From contig NZ_FZOC01000010.1 of the NCBI RefSeq assembly GCF_900188225.1, positions 1 through 64,000 of the forward strand: 64,000 bases of DNA, in the 5' to 3' direction. A program made the translations under genes and the position numbers. The stretch is from Humidesulfovibrio mexicanus (GTDB lineage: Bacteria; Desulfobacterota; Desulfovibrionia; Desulfovibrionales; Desulfovibrionaceae). Position 1 is the first letter of the stretch. Each line of letters opens with the position of its first letter. Below the pieces are notes generated by a model. That model saw nothing but the letters and a program-made list of their open reading frames with translations, was not told the DNA's origin and searched no databases. This document shows positions 1 through 7,816 of this stretch, piece after piece.

Positions 1-30
1 GTAGGTCGCCGCCAAGACTTTTTTTCAAAA

Positions 31-58
31 GGCCCTGTCACTCGACAGGGCCTTTTTT
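31..58 (+). terminator. Rho-independent terminator
   Basis: A perfect 9-bp stem (GGCCCTGTC at 31-39, GACAGGGCC at 44-52) encloses the loop ACTC and is followed by six T. AAAA just before the stem pairs with the first T residues, so it could also work on the other strand. It probably ends a plus-strand gene lying left of the window. Confidence 0.85.
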
Positions 59-70
59 GCGTTTGCCATT

Positions 71-150
<80 letters not shown>

Positions 151-167
151 CGTTGACGGCGATTTGG

Positions 168-380
168 CTATTTGTGCAGCAGGGCGAGTGCCCTGTCCTT
201 TTGCCCAGGGTAAAGATCCGCAGGCACTTTGTCACGGCCAAGGCTTTTGCAGACCATGTAGCGTGCGCAACTTGCGAAGTCGCCCCTGCAGTAGCGAGCT
301 TTCGTGATCTCGGCCGTGCCAGGCTTGTCAGCCATCTTGTCATTGAAAAAGAGACACTTTTCTATCATCTCACAAGACAT
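168..380 (-). CDS. Small conserved cysteine-rich protein, function unknown
   Basis: The product is 70 residues with five cysteines at 3, 9, 31, 38 and 44, in the arrangement CEMIEKC, then YCRGDFASC and MVC. This spacing suggests metal or Fe-S binding, but no function can be assigned. The start is the ATG at 378-380 because AGGAGG lies at the right distance upstream (cAGGAGGaacatcATG); the frame is open further upstream but without a good ribosome binding site. There is no signal peptide or membrane segment, so it should be cytoplasmic. It follows dapA's terminator on the same strand and is probably a separate unit. From memory, similar short proteins with this Cys pattern occur widely in sulfate- and metal-reducing deltaproteobacteria. 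Confidence 0.72.
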   Translation of the reverse strand: MSCEMIEKCLFFNDKMADKPGTAEITKARYCRGDFASCARYMVCKSLGRDKVPADLYPGQKDRALALLHK

Positions 381-468
381 GATGTTCCTCCTGTTGATTT
401 CGATTGGTGACGAGGGCGGGTGTATTGGGCATAGCATAGTTCCAGATGAAGGGAATGGGCGCAGAGAA

Positions 469-503
469 TAAAAAACGCCCCTGTCGAGGCATCGGCAGGG
501 GCG
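469..503 (-). terminator. Terminator after dapA
   Basis: On the minus strand an 8-bp GC stem (CGCCCCTG/CAGGGGCG, plus-strand 476-483 and 496-503) is followed by TTTTTTATT. It lies about 30 bases beyond the dapA stop. Confidence 0.85.
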
Positions 504-535
504 CAAGGGGCGGGAGTAATCGCGTACAGCGTGGT

Positions 536-1414
536 CTAAATCAGGGCGCTCGCCTTGAGAATGGTTTTCAATTGTTCCAGGTGGGCGCTTTCCATGGGAA
601 CAAGGGGAAGGCGGAATTCTGGGCCCATTTTGCCCATGAGCGACAGGGCGGTCTTGACCGGAATGGGGTTGGTTTCAATGAACATGGCCCGATTTACAGG
701 CATCATCTCCAGGTTGAGCGCCTGGGCCCTGGCCGTGTCGCGTTTGTTGAAAGCGGCGATCATGCCGGACATCTTGGCGGGCATGACATTCGAGGTGACG
801 CTGATGGTCCCGTGTCCGCCAGCTGCAAGAAGGGGCAGCACGGTGAAATCGTCGCCAGAGAGCACAGTGAAGTCACGGCCCATGATTTCGATAAGCTCGG
901 TGCCCTGCTTGATGTCGCCAGTGGCCTCCTTGCACCCGATGACCTCGGGCACTGCCTTGGCGATGCGGGCGATGGTCTTCGGCATCACGTTTTGACCGGT
1001 GCGGCCAGGAACGTTGTAGAGGATAAATGGCATTGACGCTTCGGCTGCAAGGGCTTTGAAGTGGGCCACCAGGCCGTCTGGAGTGGGTTTGTTGTAGTAG
1101 GGGGTGATAATGAGCGCTGCGTCGGCCCTGGCGTCCTTGGCGAGTTGCACCAGCTCGATGGCCTCGCGGGTGTTGTTGGACCCAGCCCCGGCGATGACCG
1201 GCACCCGACCTTTGACTTGGTCCACGCAGATCTTGATCACCTGCCCTTGTTCAGTGTGCGACAGCGTCGCAGCCTCGCCGGTGGTGCCGCAGGGCACAAC
1301 GCCGTCGATTCCCTGCTCGATCTGCCATTCGATGAAGGCCCTGTAAGCATCTTCGTCCACGGCGCCGTTTTTGAACGGCGTCACCAGTGCGGTAAACGCG
1401 CCGCGAAAGCTCAT
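536..1414 (-). CDS. dapA: 4-hydroxy-tetrahydrodipicolinate synthase
   Basis: DapA condenses pyruvate with aspartate semialdehyde, the first step specific to diaminopimelate and lysine synthesis, in the cytosol. The 292-residue product has the usual length. The GTTGE loop is at 43-47, Tyr133 lies in the LYNVPGRTG motif, and the Schiff-base Lys162 is in GCKEATGD. The start has a strong AGGAGG upstream. The gene begins 13 bases after the stop of the predicted selenoprotein gene, so the two are probably cotranscribed. dapL and lysA at the other end of the window complete much of the same pathway. Confidence 0.98.
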   Translation of the reverse strand: MSFRGAFTALVTPFKNGAVDEDAYRAFIEWQIEQGIDGVVPCGTTGEAATLSHTEQGQVIKICVDQVKGRVPVIAGAGSNNTREAIELVQLAKDARADAALIITPYYNKPTPDGLVAHFKALAAEASMPFILYNVPGRTGQNVMPKTIARIAKAVPEVIGCKEATGDIKQGTELIEIMGRDFTVLSGDDFTVLPLLAAGGHGTISVTSNVMPAKMSGMIAAFNKRDTARAQALNLEMMPVNRAMFIETNPIPVKTALSLMGKMGPEFRLPLVPMESAHLEQLKTILKASALI

Positions 1415-1427
1415 TCAATCCTCCTTC

Positions 1428-2306
1428 CTAGTCGGTGCTCTTGGTGTGCATAAGCATGAGCATCTGCTGGTCTTCCGTATACTGGTCAGTAAGCCCGTTA
1501 AGGGTCATACGAACATTTTTCCCTTCCGTCCATTTGAAAGTGGGATTCCCCAGGGGAAGATCAAGCACTTCCAGGCACAACACAGCTTTCCCTTCAGGGT
1601 AGGACCGCATCCAGGCGGTTTTCCCTCCGTCGGCAAGCATTCCCGCCACCCCAACCCCTGGACCGGATCCGAGCAGGACGTGGGGGAGCGGGCCGTTCGC
1701 CTTCAATAATTCCTGCTCCCTTGCATATCCCCAGGGGCTCATGGCGACAACGATTTGCGCGGTTCCGCGCAGTTCGCGAACCGCATGTTCAATTCCGTGG
1801 ATGAGGTTTTGCGGCAGGCCCCGTGCCCCTCTTGGCAGTTCTGGAAGAACAAGCAGTCCGACTGTGACCTCACCCGCCTTGAGCACATGCTTTTCCAGAC
1901 GGTCAGAACCACGCCAGTACGGGCGTGGCTTCACCCCGGACCGTGCCAGGACCGTACGCTCGGATGGCGTGACGACAAGCACGTCGTGGCGGAGCAGGTC
2001 GAAGGCATCGGCCATGAAGGCCAGCCGCTGTCGCGAGGGGAGCCGAGCTGGTTCGTATTGGACGAACTCGTACCCTCCTGCCAGGAAGAGCACAGGGCTC
2101 CCCTTGGTGGCGTTTTGCCTGAAGGCTTTCTGTGCGCTGGCCCGCCGGGCCAATCCTCCGGTGAGTTTCCCCCCTCAGGATGGGCAGGGACGGACTTCGC
2201 CTTCGGTATTGGCACAAAAAAGCAGGGTGAGCCGAGGCCCACCCGCTATGGCCTGCGCTGGCATGGCCAGCAACAGGGCTATTATCAGCATCAGCCTGGA
2301 AATCAT
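1428..2306 (-). CDS. Predicted periplasmic selenoprotein (CxxU), degenerate UshA/metallophosphatase-like
   Basis: Reading from the ATG at 2304-2306 gives a signal peptide (about residues 1-21, cleavage after AIA), then ANTEGEVRPCPS, then an in-frame TGA (2175-2177), then GGKLTGGLARRAS and an open frame to the TAG at 1428-1430. Decoded as selenocysteine, the product is 292 residues with a C41-P-S-U44 redox-type motif. Both sides are in one frame, so a frameshift cannot explain the UGA. A hairpin lies downstream at SECIS distance. The region after the motif resembles the N-terminal metallophosphatase fold of UshA-type 5'-nucleotidases (FLAGGYEF, VVAMSPWGY, VLLGSGPG where family members have LDAGD, VALSH and IVGGH), but the metal ligands are gone, so it is probably not a phosphatase. 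The start overlaps the IHF-like gene's stop (ATGA). The alternatives are a TGC-to-TGA mutation or a sequencing error. Confidence 0.75.
2138..2177 (-). promoter_or_regulatory. Candidate SECIS: UGA plus downstream hairpin
   Basis: On the minus strand the UGA (2175-2177) is followed by 22 bases and then a 6-bp stem TGGCCC/GGGCCA with the loop GGC (plus-strand 2138-2152). The loop begins 28 bases after the UGA and with G. As I recall the published bacterial SECIS model, it wants a stem-loop within about 16-37 bases of the UGA and a G in the first two loop positions. This hairpin satisfies both. Confidence 0.55.
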
Positions 2307-2578
2307 TCGTTGATGAACTCCTTGAGTTCCTTGCCGGGACGGAAGAAGGGCAGGCGCTTGGGATGCACCTCAACAACGGTTCCGGTTTTGGGATTGCGGC
2401 CGGTGTAGCCCTCGTAGTCCTTGACCTTGAAGCTTCCGAAGCCGCGGATTTCAACCCTGTCGCCAGCGACCAGGGCGTCCTTGATGGCGTCGAAGAATGC
2501 GCTGACGACCTTGGTGGCGTCATCAATGTGCAGTTTCTTGTCTTCGGCCAGGGCCTTGATGAGTTCACTCTTGTTCAT
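2303..2578 (-). CDS. HU/IHF-family DNA-binding protein (IHF-beta-like)
   Basis: This is a 91-residue histone-like protein with the complete family fold: an N-terminal helical dimerisation part, the GFGSFKV strand, the DNA-intercalating arm around GRNPKTG, and the tail FFRPGKELKEFIN. The sequence after the arm and the tail look more like IHF-beta than HU. A second, HU-like gene lies at 13854-14126. The start is MNKSELIKAL with GGAG upstream; the longer frame has no support. Its TGA overlaps the ATG of the next gene (ATGA), so the selenoprotein is probably translated by coupling. A sigma-70-like promoter lies about 80 bases upstream. Confidence 0.93.
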   Translation of the reverse strand: MNKSELIKALAEDKKLHIDDATKVVSAFFDAIKDALVAGDRVEIRGFGSFKVKDYEGYTGRNPKTGTVVEVHPKRLPFFRPGKELKEFINE

Positions 2579-2657
2579 TGACCGCTCCGTTGTGTTGGGC
2601 AGTTCGTGACAGCGTGCCAGAAGGCACGGTGGGGGGTACTTGTCGACATGTATTGCT

Positions 2658-2687
2658 GATATGCCCAAAAGAAGGGTATTCCGTCAA
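2658..2687 (-). promoter_or_regulatory. Possible sigma-70 promoter for the IHF-like/selenoprotein/dapA unit
   Basis: On the minus strand TTGACG (plus 2682-2687) is separated by 18 bases from CATATC (plus 2658-2663). The -35 is good and the -10 moderate. It lies in the 117-base gap between flhG and the IHF-like gene. Confidence 0.4.
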
Positions 2688-2695
2688 GGGTTTCG

Positions 2696-3520
2696 TTAGG
2701 TTGAGGGCAGAAGAATATTCTTGAGCGCTTGTCGTCCCTGGAGGGCGTCGAGGTTTTCTTGGCGATACCTGGCGATCCGCATGGCCAGTTCCGTGATGTC
2801 CTTGATGGCCGAGCAATTGGGAGCGTGGCGCGCAAGGGGTTTTTGGTTGATGACGGCCTCGGTCATGGAGCGGTCCAGACGCACATGGCCCAGGTGCACG
2901 AGTTCAAACCCCAAAAATGTTTTGCAGGCCGTGTTAAGCCTCTGGAAGGTCTCTTTTGATTCCTGACTTGTGGCCTGGTTCACCACCACCAGGAAGTCCC
3001 GTACTCCAAAGCGGGAATGCAGCACCTTGATGATGGCATAGCCGTCAGTGAGGGAAGTCGGTTCCGGGGTAACCAGAACCACGCGCATTTGCGCCATGCG
3101 CGCAAGCGAGAGCACCGTGCCGCTGATGCCCGCTCCCAGATCCAAGATAAGGAACTCATAACCAGAGACGAGGGTCGTCAGCTTGTCAAACAGCGCGGCT
3201 TGCTGGTTCTGGTCCATCTCGACCATTTCGGGCACGCCGCTGGCGGCCGGCAGGATGTCCAATCCGGGCTCTATGGTCTGCACAACTTCATGGGGCTGGG
3301 CGGAGCCGGCCAGCATGTCCTGGAGGTTTTTTTCCGGGGCGAGCCCAAGCAGCACGTCCAGGTTCGCCAATCCAAGGTCGCAATCCATCAGCAGCGAGGG
3401 GTGCCCCTGGTCGCGCAGGGAGAATCCCAGGTTGAGGGAAAGGTTGGTCTTGCCCACTCCGCCTTTGCCGCTCATTATGCACAGACTTACCGTGCCGCCT
3501 GGATTGATGTTGTCGCTCAT
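2696..3520 (-). CDS. flhG: MinD/ParA-family ATPase, FlhG-like
   Basis: This is a 274-residue MinD-type ATPase with the deviant Walker A motif SGKGGVGKT near residues 17-25 and the DCDLGLANLDVLLG switch region typical of FlhG (YlxH/FleN). FlhG proteins control flagellar number by acting on FlhF and flagellar regulators at the inner membrane. The C-terminus is basic with a few aromatics, but no clear amphipathic MinD tail is seen. Its ATG overlaps the stop of the degenerate GGDEF gene upstream (ATGA), so the two are translationally coupled. flhF is not in the window; fliM is about 20 kb away. A MinD role in division is possible but less likely. Confidence 0.82.
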   Translation of the reverse strand: MSDNINPGGTVSLCIMSGKGGVGKTNLSLNLGFSLRDQGHPSLLMDCDLGLANLDVLLGLAPEKNLQDMLAGSAQPHEVVQTIEPGLDILPAASGVPEMVEMDQNQQAALFDKLTTLVSGYEFLILDLGAGISGTVLSLARMAQMRVVLVTPEPTSLTDGYAIIKVLHSRFGVRDFLVVVNQATSQESKETFQRLNTACKTFLGFELVHLGHVRLDRSMTEAVINQKPLARHAPNCSAIKDITELAMRIARYRQENLDALQGRQALKNILLPST

Positions 3521-4218
3521 TGGCCGTCCTGCGTATCTGGCAGTTGTTTTCCTGTGAAGAGAAAATGCTTTTCACTGGCGCGCACAAGGGTCTCGCGCGA
3601 GGCGAGGGCCGCGTCGGCGCTGGGCGCCACCTCCAGGCGGTTGCCCCCAAGCCGCGCAGCTTCGTGCAGCGCCCTGTGCGCGGTGTCGAGCAGTTCGCCC
3701 GTGTCGATGCGCGCCAGTCCCCCATAGCCCACAAGGCCGGCGGAGCAGAGCTGGTCTGGACCGAAGCCCTGCCGGATGCGCCTGAGCAGCGCCCCGACGA
3801 CGCGTTCCGCCGCCACGAGAGGGGTGGCTGTGAGGCATATGGCGATCGTGCGTTCGTCGAACAAGGACGCGTGATCGAAGCAGCGCAGGTGCGTGCGGAC
3901 AAGATTCAACACGCTTTCCACCCCTGTTTCCGGGCGGATGAAGGCTAAGGCCAGCGGATGTTGGCAACTGCGCGTCCGCTCCATTTCCACCCGCAGAAAA
4001 CCATGTAGGCTCAAGCCGGAGTCGGCCTCCAGAGGCTCGGCGTGCCAGGCCTCCAGGCCCAGTTCCTCTTTGATGCGCCGCCATTGCTCCCGGTTCATCC
4101 CACGCACTGTGCGGCAGAGCCGGAGCCCTGATGGCCCGGATTGGGCGGAATCCCTGCAGTGGGATTCGATTGCGTCAAGCTCGCGGTTCAGGCTGGGGGG
4201 GGGCTTGGTGTCAGGCAT
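3517..4218 (-). CDS. Degenerate GGDEF-domain protein, partner of flhG
   Basis: The 233-residue product has a GGDEF-like C-terminal half. The beta-strand HPLALAFIRPE and the terminal ALHEAARLGGNRLE (compare ALYRAKxxGRNRV) match the fold, but where GG(D/E)EF should be the sequence reads FDERTIAIC. It therefore should not make cyclic di-GMP and may be a sensor or scaffold. About 75 N-terminal residues precede the fold and are not recognised. The start MPDTKPP has GGAAG upstream and overlaps the end of prfB by 8 bases; the stop overlaps flhG by ATGA. The coupling suggests a role with FlhG in flagellar placement, which is inference. Confidence 0.7.
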   Translation of the reverse strand: MPDTKPPPSLNRELDAIESHCRDSAQSGPSGLRLCRTVRGMNREQWRRIKEELGLEAWHAEPLEADSGLSLHGFLRVEMERTRSCQHPLALAFIRPETGVESVLNLVRTHLRCFDHASLFDERTIAICLTATPLVAAERVVGALLRRIRQGFGPDQLCSAGLVGYGGLARIDTGELLDTAHRALHEAARLGGNRLEVAPSADAALASRETLVRASEKHFLFTGKQLPDTQDGQ

Positions 4219-5336
4219 TGCCGGTCTTCCTTGCCGAATGAGCGCAGAGCAAGGTGGCGCGCAAGAACTCGTCCAGACGGCCGTCCAGCACGGCGTCCAC
4301 GCCGGAATCCTCCCAGTTGGAGCGGTGGTCTTTGACCAGGCGGTAGGGCTGCAGGGTGTAGGTGCGGATCTGGCTGCCAAAAGCTATGGCGTCTTTGGTG
4401 GCGTAATCGGCCTTCTTGCTCGCCTCAAGCTCCTTGATCTCCCGTTCGTACAACCGGGCCTTGAGCACCTTCATGGCGGAGATCTTGTTTTTGAGCTGCG
4501 ACTTTTCATTTTGGCACTGCACCACGATGCCAGATGGCAAGTGGGTGATGCGAATGGCTGAATTGGTGCGGTTCACATGCTGGCCACCGGGACCGCTGGC
4601 GCGGAACACATCGATGCGCAGGTCCTCCTCCCGCACCTCGATTTCGATGTTCGTGTCGATGTCCGGGTACACGTCGATGGAAGCGAAGGCCGTGTGCCTG
4701 CGCCCGGAGGAGTCGAAGGGAGATATGCGGATGAGCCTGTGGATTCCAGCCTCGCCTTTGAGAAGCCCATAGGCGTAAGGGCCGCTGATTTGCAGCGTCA
4801 CGCTCTTTATGCCTGCCTCGTCGCCGTAGAGCCGGTCCAACTCGTCCACCTGGAATCCGCGCGATTCGGCCCAGCGCAGATACATGCGCAGCAGCATTTC
4901 AGCCCAATCCTGGGCGTCCACGCCGCCAGCACCGGGGTGGATTTCCAGAATGGCCGGGCTGTTGTCGTCCGGTCCATTCAGTAGAATGGACAGTTCGGTC
5001 TCGTCCAGGCGGTTTTGCAGCGCGGAAAGATTCTCGGCCAGGGCTTCAAGCGCGTCCTGGCTCTGGTCTTCCTGGGCCAGTACTAGCCAGTCGTCCACGT
5101 CGATTTTGGATTGCCTGAGCGCTGCGTACATGGAAAGCTTGAACTCAAGGGAGCTCTTTTCACGCAGAACCGGGGTCAGCAGCTCCGGCTTGTCCCAGGC
5201 GCCGGGCTTTGCAAGCTGCGCCTCGATTTCATTCAGGCGCTCGCGTGACTCAACGGAGTCAAAGACGCCCCCAGAGCGTTTCGTACTGTTCGAGCAAGGC
5301 TTGGCCCTGGGTCTTCAAGTCGGCAAATTGCAGCAT
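4211..5336 (-). CDS. prfB: Peptide chain release factor 2 (programmed +1 frameshift)
   Basis: RF2 ends translation at UGA and UAA on the ribosome. The gene starts at the ATG at 5334-5336, reads 25 codons to CTT, meets TGA at 5259-5261, and continues in the +1 frame (GAC TCC GTT) to give a 374-residue protein. This is the classic autoregulatory frameshift: low RF2 makes ribosomes pause and slip on CUU. The SPF tripeptide that reads the stop codon is at 205-207 and the catalytic GGQ is at 250-252, the same numbers as in E. coli. It lies downstream of lnt with 23 bases between. A single frame would miss the first 25 residues. Confidence 0.97.
5258..5273 (-). promoter_or_regulatory. prfB programmed +1 frameshift signal
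   Basis: The minus strand reads TGGGGGCGTCTTTGAC. An internal Shine-Dalgarno-like G run lies three bases before the slippery CTT TGA C, the same layout as E. coli AGGGGGTATCTTTGAC. Confidence 0.95.
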
Positions 5337-5359
5337 TTCCCTGTCTTTGTTGCGGCGGC

Positions 5360-6889
5360 CTAGCGAAGGCCGCTGGTTTGTCCGGGGCGCGGAACCCCCC
5401 GAAAAATGAGAACGGCGAACACCGCCATGGCTGCACCCAGCCCCGCCAGCAGCCAGCCGTAGACGTTATGGAAGAGCGTGTTGTCGTTGCGAGGGTGCAC
5501 AACTCCGGCTGCCGCAAGTTCCGCAAACTGCGGGCCGACTTGGCGCACCCGTCCCAGGGGATCGATGAACGCGGAAATTCCGGTGTTGGTGCTGCGCACC
5601 ATGTGACGCCCCTGCTCGATGGCCCGTAATGAAGCCAAGCGCAGGTGCTGATGTGGGGCCGATGTGTCACCGAACCAAGCATCGTTGCTGATGTTCACCA
5701 GCACGTTCGCCCCCTGCGCAACCCGTTCCTGGGCAAGGTCCGCGAATATGGCTTCGTAGCAGATGAGCACCCCTAGGGCAAGCCCGTTGACCTTGAGGGG
5801 ATGCTCGTTGCGGCCTGGGACGAAGTCGCCCACGCCGGAAACGAGCTTCTGCAGGGGCAATAAGCCCGCAAGGGGCATGTATTCGCCGAAGGGAACCAAG
5901 TGTTCCTTGTCGTACCAGGTCTGACTGGCCTCGCCGGAGGTGAGGAGGAAGGCCCGATTGTAGAGCACGAACGACTGCGGGCCGCTGGTGCGCTCATAGG
6001 CTGGCGCGCCGATGAGCAACGCCGCCTTCCCGGTACGCGCGAATGCGGCGGCTGGCTCGCGCATGGGCGTGTCGTCCTGAAAGTAGAACGGCATGGAGGT
6101 CTCGGGCCAGACGATGAGCTCCGGAGAGGCGGAAGCGGCTATGTCGCGGCTCAGGCGCACGTACTTCCGCACCGTGTCCATCTGGTAGGCCGGATCCCAC
6201 TTGATGCTCTGGTCGATGTTGCCCTGGACCACCGCAACGGTGTGCGCTGGTGTGGTCTCGGCATCGTTGTCCATGCGCTGCCAGCCGAACGCCAGTAGCG
6301 CAATCGTCAGGGCGGTGGACAGGGCAAGACACGCTTTGGCTCGAACGCCGAGCACTGCTCCAGCGGCGATTGCGGCAAGCACGCCGGAAACGCCATAGGC
6401 GCCCATCACCGAGGCCGCCTGCACAACAATGGTCCACGGCGCGAAGGCGGAAGCAAGGGTCAGCCAGGAAAAACCGGAGAGCAGCGTTGCCTGGGCCAGC
6501 TCCATGCTTGTCCAGGCAAGGCCCAGAAACACCATCGCCAGGAGCGGGGAAAGCCGGTTGGACAGGCACGCGGCCACTCCGAAGAGACCGTGGTAGCAGC
6601 CCATGGCCATCGCCAGCAGCACCGGCACCGGCAGAGCCAGAATCCAGTTCACCTCGCCATAGTGCATCACCGGCCAGTACACCCAGTACAGGCAGGCGAT
6701 GCTCGCCACAGAACCGATGCGCCAGCACAGCGCAAAGGCCTGGCGGGACGTCTGGGCCGCACGTCCGAAGGTGGACAGCGCAGCGGGCAGGACCAGAGCG
6801 AGCAAGGGAAAATGCCAAGCCGGGTTGGCATAGCCGAAGAAGGCGCCCAAACCTGCGGCAAGAGGCCAGAGGACAGGAGAGGCGATCAC
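5360..6889 (-). CDS. lnt: Apolipoprotein N-acyltransferase
   Basis: Lnt adds the third acyl chain to the N-terminal cysteine of lipoproteins at the periplasmic face of the inner membrane. The product is about 509 residues, close to the family's 512. The N-terminal 200 residues hold several hydrophobic membrane segments, and a nitrilase-fold domain follows. The catalytic triad is visible: Glu263 in WPETSMPF, Lys328 in YDKEHLVPFGEYMP and Cys377 in LICYEA. I chose the GTG at 6887-6889, ten bases after the corC stop. Its GGAG is rather close, so the exact start is uncertain. The corC-lnt order is common in proteobacteria. Confidence 0.95.
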   Translation of the reverse strand: MIASPVLWPLAAGLGAFFGYANPAWHFPLLALVLPAALSTFGRAAQTSRQAFALCWRIGSVASIACLYWVYWPVMHYGEVNWILALPVPVLLAMAMGCYHGLFGVAACLSNRLSPLLAMVFLGLAWTSMELAQATLLSGFSWLTLASAFAPWTIVVQAASVMGAYGVSGVLAAIAAGAVLGVRAKACLALSTALTIALLAFGWQRMDNDAETTPAHTVAVVQGNIDQSIKWDPAYQMDTVRKYVRLSRDIAASASPELIVWPETSMPFYFQDDTPMREPAAAFARTGKAALLIGAPAYERTSGPQSFVLYNRAFLLTSGEASQTWYDKEHLVPFGEYMPLAGLLPLQKLVSGVGDFVPGRNEHPLKVNGLALGVLICYEAIFADLAQERVAQGANVLVNISNDAWFGDTSAPHQHLRLASLRAIEQGRHMVRSTNTGISAFIDPLGRVRQVGPQFAELAAAGVVHPRNDNTLFHNVYGWLLAGLGAAMAVFAVLIFRGVPRPGQTSGLR

Positions 6890-6899
6890 GGCTCCAGAC

Positions 6900-7715
6900 C
6901 TATTCCGCACGAAGCACCCGCAGGGTTTCGATGTGCTTGGCATCGGCCTCGTGCACCTGGAAACGCCATTCGCCAAGGTCGAAGCTTTCGCCCACAGCCG
7001 GTATGCGTCCGGCCAATTCGCTGATATGGCCGCCGATGCTTTCCACAAGTTCGGAGTTGAGCTCCAGGCCGAAACGCTCGTTGATTTCATCGAGCGAAAC
7101 GCGGCCGGAGACGATCTGGCTGCCATCGGGCAGCTCTTGCACGTCCTCCGGGCGCAGGGAATCGTATTCGTCCCCGATTTCGCCGACGATCTGTTCCAGC
7201 ACGTCTTCCATCGTCACCAGCCCGGCTGTGCCGCCATATTCGTCCAGTGCCACGGCCAGGTGTATCTTGCGGGATTGCATGTCGTGCAGCAGGCTCTTGA
7301 GGTTCGTGGTCTCTGGAACAAAGTGCACCGGCCGCATGATGCCCGTCACAAGGGGCTGGTCCGCAGACGGCTGGAGCAAGGGGCCGAGGATGTCCTTGGC
7401 ATGGACCACGCCGACCATGTGGTCGCGGTTGTCGCGATAGATGGGGATGCGGGAATGTCCGTGCTGGATGATCAGCTCGGCGACCTCGGCGAGGGGGCTG
7501 TCCTGCTCGGCGCAGATGATGTCCGGCCTGGGGATCATGATTTCGCTGACGTGCCTGTCCTCAAGGTCGATGACGTTCTGTAGAACGCGCACATCGTCGC
7601 TCTTGATCTCTCCTTCGGCCACCGCATCCTTGAACATTTCGTCCAGTGGGGAATCGGCTTTTCGGAAAAGGTTGCGGATGGCCGAAAGTATTGTACCGTT
7701 TGACCCTTCGTCCAA
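6900..7715 (-). CDS. corC: HlyC/CorC-family CBS-domain protein
   Basis: The 271-residue product has a CBS domain pair (about residues 60-185, with the MIPRPDI and DEYGGTAGLVTMEDVLEQIVGE signatures) followed by the CorC_HlyC C-terminal domain. There is no DUF21 membrane part, so this is the soluble short form. The family is linked to Mg/Co efflux or transporter regulation, but the biochemistry is poorly fixed. The start is a TTG with GAGGAG eight bases upstream. It lies directly before lnt. Confidence 0.9.
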   Translation of the reverse strand: MDEGSNGTILSAIRNLFRKADSPLDEMFKDAVAEGEIKSDDVRVLQNVIDLEDRHVSEIMIPRPDIICAEQDSPLAEVAELIIQHGHSRIPIYRDNRDHMVGVVHAKDILGPLLQPSADQPLVTGIMRPVHFVPETTNLKSLLHDMQSRKIHLAVALDEYGGTAGLVTMEDVLEQIVGEIGDEYDSLRPEDVQELPDGSQIVSGRVSLDEINERFGLELNSELVESIGGHISELAGRIPAVGESFDLGEWRFQVHEADAKHIETLRVLRAE

Positions 7716-7816
7716 GACTGTGGCTCCTCATGCGGGCGACGGACCGAGCCGCCCTGGTGTTGTGTCGCGGGGTTCTGTCCCGCAAATGTAAAAAATAGGT
7801 CGTCAAGGCAGCAATG

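Noticed and set aside
2153-2177. Downstream TTG start for the protein at 1428-2153, making the TGA an ordinary stop
   Set aside because: It would leave a periplasmic-type fold without the signal peptide that is present in frame just upstream, has no good ribosome binding site, and ignores the CPS(UGA)GG motif.
7716-7816. Terminator between mnmG and corC
   Set aside because: A short GCGGG/CCCGC stem is present but no T run follows on either side.
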